Of a stretch of DNA of 11,813 nt, positions 7,439 to 11,813 are shown piece by piece (the stretch's first letter is position 1; each line of letters opens with the position of its first letter). The DNA is taken from the NCBI GenBank assembly GCA_026770575.1, contig MU657641.1:26561-38373 (forward strand), read 5' to 3'. The notes beneath the pieces are model-generated. The model worked only from the letters and a program-made list of their open reading frames with translations. It was not told the DNA's origin and made no database searches. Origin of the DNA: Pelagophyceae sp. CCMP2097 (lineage: Eukaryota > Sar > Pelagophyceae). The position numbers and the translations under genes were made by a program.

Positions 7439-10400
7439 TTAGAGGACGCCGATGAGGGCGGCGAACGCGCCCGCGAAGAGCGCCATTGCGGCGGAGACGG
7501 CGGAGCCGCCGTTGGACGTCATGATGACCGGCGTCGAAGCGACGCCGACCTGGCCGCGGACGGCGCCGTCGGGGTACGCCGCGGAGTGGACGTTGACGTA
7601 ATACGCAGACGGGTCAGACAAGATCAAGTCCTGCGAGCCGTCCGTGACGGCCACACAGCCCGAGACGCCGCCTGCTGCGACCTGAAAAAACGCGAAGGTG
7701 ACGCCGCCGTTGGCGCCCATGAGGCCCGCGTGGACGTGCGCCGCCGTGGCGACGACGTTTGTAAGCGTCAACGCGAAGCAGACTTTTTGGTCGTAAAGAA
7801 AGAGCATGATCTCGCCCGAACCCGCCGGTGACCCCTTGGAGTCCGGCACGTTCGACCCTTCCAGCGTCACGTCAAACGAAGACGGCGCGGCGAGCTGGGC
7901 GCGCACGGCACCGCCCTCGAACTCGACGGAGTGCACGTTGACGTAGAAGGAAGCGGGCGCCGCTAGGGCGCCGTCGATGAAGCCGACAGGGACGTCGACG
8001 CAACCATCAACGATACCGAGCGAAAGGACTACCACGCCGGAAGCGCCGGCGACACCGAGATGGACGTGCATAGCCGTAGGAGAGACCTTGTCCGTCGTGA
8101 GCATAAAGCAGATGACCGTCGAATAAGCGTACAGGTCGATGGACCCGGAGCCCGTCGTTGACCCGGCGCCCATCGGGACCTGCGAGCCCTCTAAAGTCAA
8201 AGCCATGGCCGCCGGCGCCTTGAGCTGACCGCGGAGGGCGCCGTCGGCGAAGGTGGCCGTGTGGAGGTTGACGTAGTGCATGGCCGGATCCGTAAGGATC
8301 ATCTTGACATCGGAAGCATCCACGCAGGCGTCTTCCACACCCAAGCTGACGGCAACGCCACCGTTGTCGCCGGCTGCGCCCATATGGATGTGCAGGGCGG
8401 TCGCAGTCAAAGAGGTGGTGAGCATGAAGCAGATCTTCGTCATGTAAAAGGACAGCTCTATCGACCCGGTGCCTGTCGTGGACCCCTTGGAAGACGGCAC
8501 CTGCGACCCCTCGAGCATGAACGTCATGGACGCCGGCGAGAAGAGCTGGGCGCGTACGGCGCCATCCGCAAAGGTGGCGGTGTGGAGGTTGACGTAGTAC
8601 ATCGACGGGTCGAGCAGGATCGACTCGATCAGAGCCGCAGTCGCGTCGACGCAGCCGGACATGCCATCCAGAGCGACGGTGACGTCGCCATTGGCGCCGA
8701 CCGCGCCGGCGTGGATGTGCAGGCTCGTCATGTCGAGGGTGGTGGTGAGCAAGAAACACAATTTGGTACCGTAATAGTTCAACTCAATCGTACCGCTGCC
8801 CACCGCGTCGCCCATGCCGTTGGGGACCTGGGCGCCCTGTAAAGCGAGCATCATGGCTGCCGGCGATGCAATCTGGCCGCGAATCGCGCCGTCCGGGTAC
8901 GCCACCGTGTGCAAGTTCACGTAGTAACCGGTAGGATCGTACAGAACCTCCTCTATCGTGCCGGCGTCGGCGTCGACGCAGGTGGACGCGACGTCCAAAA
9001 AGACTGAGACGACGCCGTTGGCGCCCTCCAGGCCCTTGTGGATGTGCAGGGCCGTGGGGGTAAGCGTTGTCGTCAGCAGGAAGCACACCTACGGGGCGTG
9101 TCTCTTGCAATCACCTTTTCAAGCGGACCAAGCAAGGCTCGCCTTGGTGTTGTAGTAGCTCAGCTCGATCGAGCCGGTGGCGCCGATAAAGCCCATGTTC
9201 ATGGTGACCTGCGACCCCTCGAGCGCGACGACAGTCGCCGCCGGCGCGGCAATCTGGCCACGGATCGCGCCGCCCGTATAGGTGGACGTGTGGAGGTTGA
9301 CGTAGTACATAGTCGGGTCGGTCAGGACGGCGTCAATCGCCTCCATCGAGGAATCGACGCAGCCGGGCATGATGTCCAAAGTAATGGCCACATCGCCATT
9401 CGCGCCCGCAGCGCCGGAGTGGATGTGCATCGACGTCGCCGTGAGGGCGGTGGTGAGCATGAAGCAGACCTTGGTCGTGTAGTAGTAGACCTCAATCGAG
9501 CCGGATCCGGTAGGAGAGCCCATGGCGTCGGGGACCTGCGACCCTTCGAGGATGACCGACGTCCTCGCCGGGGCGTCGAGCTGGCCGCGGATGGCGCCGT
9601 CGCCGAATTCCGCGGTGTGGAGGTTGACATAGAACTGCGTGGGGTCGACGAGGACGGCCTCGATTAAGGCCGCTGTCGAGGCGACGCAGATGCTCGCAAC
9701 GTCCAGAACAATCTGAAGGCCGCCGTTGGCGCCCGCCGCGCCGGCGTGGATGTGCATGGCCGAAGGCGTCAGATCCGTCGTGAGGACGAAGCACACTTTG
9801 GTTTCGTAGTACGTCAAATCGATCTCGCCGCTGCCGGTGAGGTCGCCCATGCCGTCGGGAACCTGCGACCCCTCCAGCGAAACCATCATTGACGCCGTCT
9901 CTAAGTCCGTCTCGACGATTTGGGCGCGGAGGGCGCCGTTGGGCTTGTCGGACGTATGAAGGTTGACATAGTACAAAGTCGGGTTCAACAGGATGGCCGC
10001 GATGGTGCCGTCCGTGTTGTCGACGCAGCCGTCGACAATGCCCAGCGTGATGGCCAGACCGCCGTTGGTGCCCGCCGCGCCAGAGTGGATGTGCATGGCC
10101 GAAGGGTCGAGATCAGTGGTGAGCGTGAAGCAGACCTACGAAAAAAAGCTTGTGCGAGCAGCCAGTTTTCGCAAGCGGCGCTCCCCTGGGAAGCACGTAC
10201 CTTGGACTCGTAGATGTACAGATCTATTGAGCCGGTGCCCGTCGTAGAGCCCATGCCGTCGGGCACCTGGGCGCCCTCCAAGGTGAGGGTCATGGACGTC
10301 GGGACAGCCAACTGCGCGCGCGTAGCGCCGTCGCCGTTTAACGTCGTGTGCAAGTTCACGTAGTACGACGCCGGGTCGTTGAGGAGCATGTCGATAAGGC

Positions 10401-11186
10401 CGCCGTCGGACGGAGCCGTGCAGCCCGTCGTCAAGGCTGCACCGTCAGCAGCAACAACCTCAAACGTCAGCGAAACAGTCCCGGATGCCCCCGCGACGCC
10501 GGCGTGAATGTGCATCGCCGTCGGGACGACGGATGAAGTCAACGAGAAGCAGACCTGGTCGGCGTACAAGAAGATGCCGACGGAGCCGGTGGCCGTGGCG
10601 TCGCCCATGTTGTCCGGGACGTTGGCGCCGAGCAGAACGAGGTTCATCTTCTGCGCCAGGCCCAGCTGGCCGCGGATGGCGCCGTTGGGGTTGGCGTCGG
10701 AGTGAATGTTGACGTAGTAGTTTGCGGGGTCGGCCAAGACGGCGTTGGACACGTCGGCGGTGACGGTGATGCACTGGTCCAGGACCACCGCGGTCGGCGG
10801 TGACCCCAGCGTGTCGAAGAACGAGACGACGACGTCGCCCGAGACGCCGAGGGCGCCGAAGTGCAGGTGCGCGCGCGTCGGGGTGACTCCAGAAGCGGTA
10901 AGGACGTAGCAGAGCTCCGTGGAAGACTTGAACGTCAGCGCCATCGAACCCGAAGCCCCGGCCGCGCCGCCGCCGTCGGCTTGCGCCGCCGTGAGCGTCA
11001 CCGTCATCGGCGTCGGGTAGTGGCCCGCCGAGGCCAAGCCGAAGCCTACGTGACTGGCGCTCGCAGAGGGATGCAATCGAGGCGGTGCGCGTGCAATTCG
11101 GTGGACTGCGGTGCGCTCGCCTCTCGCGCGGGCGTTGGGCGCGCGGGCGCACCGGCGGCGGCGGCGAGGCTGCGGAAGACGCGCAT
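7439..11186 (-). CDS. Secreted, probably GPI-anchored protein with ten tandem CHRD domains
   Basis: Four exons (11186-11153, 11045-10201, 10135-9143, 9088-7439) join in frame to 1,173 residues. The first exon gives MRVFRSLAAAAG and splicing adds FGLASA, forming a signal peptide with likely cleavage after residue 18. Ten CHRD repeats follow: about 19-140, 141-258, 259-367, 368-480, 481-589, 590-698, 699-807, 808-914, 915-1024 and 1025-1139. Each has an HxH motif (usually MHIHxG), a YVNxH motif, an xGAxRxQ ending and exactly two cysteines (xCF and CV-type), 20 in all, which suggests one disulfide per repeat. The tail 1140-1173 has a small-residue SNGGS stretch and a hydrophobic end, typical of GPI attachment. 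CHRD was defined in chordin; its role in algae is unknown. A surface or adhesion role is my inference. The start at 11186 is preferred because it supplies the signal peptide. No damage is seen. Confidence 0.9.
9089..9142 (-). other. CHRD gene intron 3 (GC-AG, 54 nt)
   Basis: It lies between Lys624 and Val625 in CHRD repeat 6, with phase 0, at the same position within the domain as intron 2. The donor is AAG then GCGAGC, so this is a GC-AG intron. The acceptor is CCCCGTAG before GTG. An in-frame TGA inside it would end the protein if it were retained. Confidence 0.88.
10136..10200 (-). other. CHRD gene intron 2 (GT-AG, 65 nt)
   Basis: It lies between Lys293 and Val294 in CHRD repeat 3, with phase 0. 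The donor is AAG then GTACGT, a near-ideal match to the eukaryotic consensus. The acceptor is TTTTTTTCGTAG before GTC, with a pyrimidine tract. Without splicing, the conserved VCF-to-HxH part of the repeat is interrupted. Confidence 0.92.
11046..11152 (-). other. CHRD gene intron 1 (GT-AG, 107 nt)
   Basis: The donor GTGCGC follows the GCC run that encodes Ala8-Ala11, and the acceptor is ACGTAG before GC. One codon base precedes the intron. Splicing removes an in-frame stop (the TAG of the acceptor, read in the exon-1 frame) and completes the signal peptide. Confidence 0.75.
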
Positions 11187-11457
11187 TGTCGTGAAATTCG
11201 GGTCACCCTTGAAAGTTACCCGGTGAAGTAGCTGGCTTTGTAGCTACAGTATGTCAGAAGATTTCTATGGAGGTCCAGTGGTGAAAATTTTAATAGAGCC
11301 CCGCATGAATTCTTTCGGGCTCTATTTTAAACGACCATCTATTCTAAGTGTCATTATCTCCAGTTCGACGATCGAACGCTGCATTTCGTCGCGCGGCGCC
11401 GCGGCCGGCACGCCCGGCGCGCCGTCTCCGGCGCCGACGTGCATCATCGGGCGGTAG
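11187..11457. other. Upstream region of the CHRD gene
   Basis: Likely holds the 5' untranslated region and promoter of the minus-strand CHRD gene. No TATA box is evident. A small inverted repeat occurs at 11228-11247 (GTAGCT with AGCTAC). The part 11380-11455 is very GC-rich. A minus-strand frame there gives MMHVGAGDGAPGVPAAAPRD, unrecognised. Confidence 0.4.
11292..11326. repeat. 10-bp perfect hairpin with 15-base loop
   Basis: AATAGAGCCC at 11292-11301 pairs exactly with GGGCTCTATT at 11317-11326. AT-rich sequence follows both arms. It lies about 105 bp upstream of the CHRD start. It resembles a bacterial terminator in shape, but in this eukaryotic setting the function is unknown. Confidence 0.7.
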
Positions 11458-11758
11458 GTTTCGAGAAGGAAGGACGAAGGGACCGAAACAAATTGTATCT
11501 GGTTATATCTCACAACATATATCAAAATTTAGAAGAAGTTTCCGGAAAGAAGAAGATTTTCAACTAGGAATTCCTATAGAGATCGAGTTAGGCCCTGAAT
11601 ATACGGAATTTTTTGAAGGGAAAGTATTGCGGTCTGCGGCCTTACGGTCTCCTAACGGATTTAAAAAGCACCGCAAAACTTATTGCCCGCAGCAACCTTT
11701 TTCCCTTGTGAAAGAAGCTGACGAGAAAAAACAAGGAAACAAGGATAAAAAAGCATAG
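11458..11758 (+). CDS. Unrecognised lower-GC reading frame, possible terminal exon
   Basis: An open plus-strand frame ends in TAG at 11756-11758 and encodes about 100 residues, including GYISQHISKFRRSFRKEEDF, then IPIEIELGPEYTEFFEGK, and a basic, Lys-rich end (KKQGNKDKKA). Third codon positions favour A/T, unlike the GC-rich CHRD gene, and resemble the LINE fragment more. A possible splice acceptor (GGCGGTAG before GTTT) sits at its left edge. The frame is open further upstream, but that part is GC-rich, arginine-biased and probably not coding. I recognise no family. It could be a transposon fragment or the last exon of a host gene. Confidence 0.35.
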
Positions 11759-11813
11759 AGTCTTCATTGGTTATGGGCTCCTTCAGGTGTTTTGGGACTG
11801 GCCGATCGCGAGC

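Noticed and set aside
8007..8842. Long open frames on both strands within the CHRD gene
   Set aside because: Their repetitive, Arg/His/Gly-biased peptides mirror the CHRD repeat in wrong frames.

Overview
The window looks like nuclear DNA of a eukaryotic microalga or related protist. It has spliceosomal introns, a GPI-anchor-type C-terminus, Mutator-like (MULE) and LINE-type transposon remnants, very GC-rich codon use in the host-like gene, and long gene-poor stretches. A high-GC pelagophyte or haptophyte alga is my best guess, but it rests on composition and gene style only.

Layout: (1) 240-1536, minus strand: a decayed, lower-GC LINE-type reverse transcriptase, truncated at both ends and frameshifted. 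(2) 1537-2142: GC-rich spacer with no recognisable gene. (3) 2152-4944: a MULE DNA transposon. Its ends are two inverted arrays, each made of 11 degenerate units spaced about 30 bp, and a possible 9-bp target-site duplication flanks it. Its transposase (3015-4596, plus) has a SAP-like start, a basic Arg-Lys run encoded by a hexanucleotide repeat, a DDE core with all three acidic residues, a SWIM-type zinc finger and a C-terminal zinc knuckle. It carries a stop codon, a small frameshift and a probable intron. (4) 4954-7438: mostly non-coding, with a possible minus-strand exon against the MULE end, short tandem repeats and a candidate 505-bp inverted-repeat element (6440-6944). (5) 7439-11186, minus strand: one large, apparently intact four-exon gene for a secreted, probably GPI-anchored protein of 1,173 residues with ten tandem CHRD domains. 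(6) 11187-11813: a short upstream region with a 10-bp hairpin, then an unrecognised lower-GC reading frame.

The genes do not form a pathway. The CHRD gene is the only convincing host gene. The rest is transposon debris around it. The most unusual structures are the tandem-unit inverted ends of the MULE, and two CHRD introns that interrupt different repeats at exactly the same codon boundary. One of those introns is GC-AG, and all three CHRD introns end in the same five bases.
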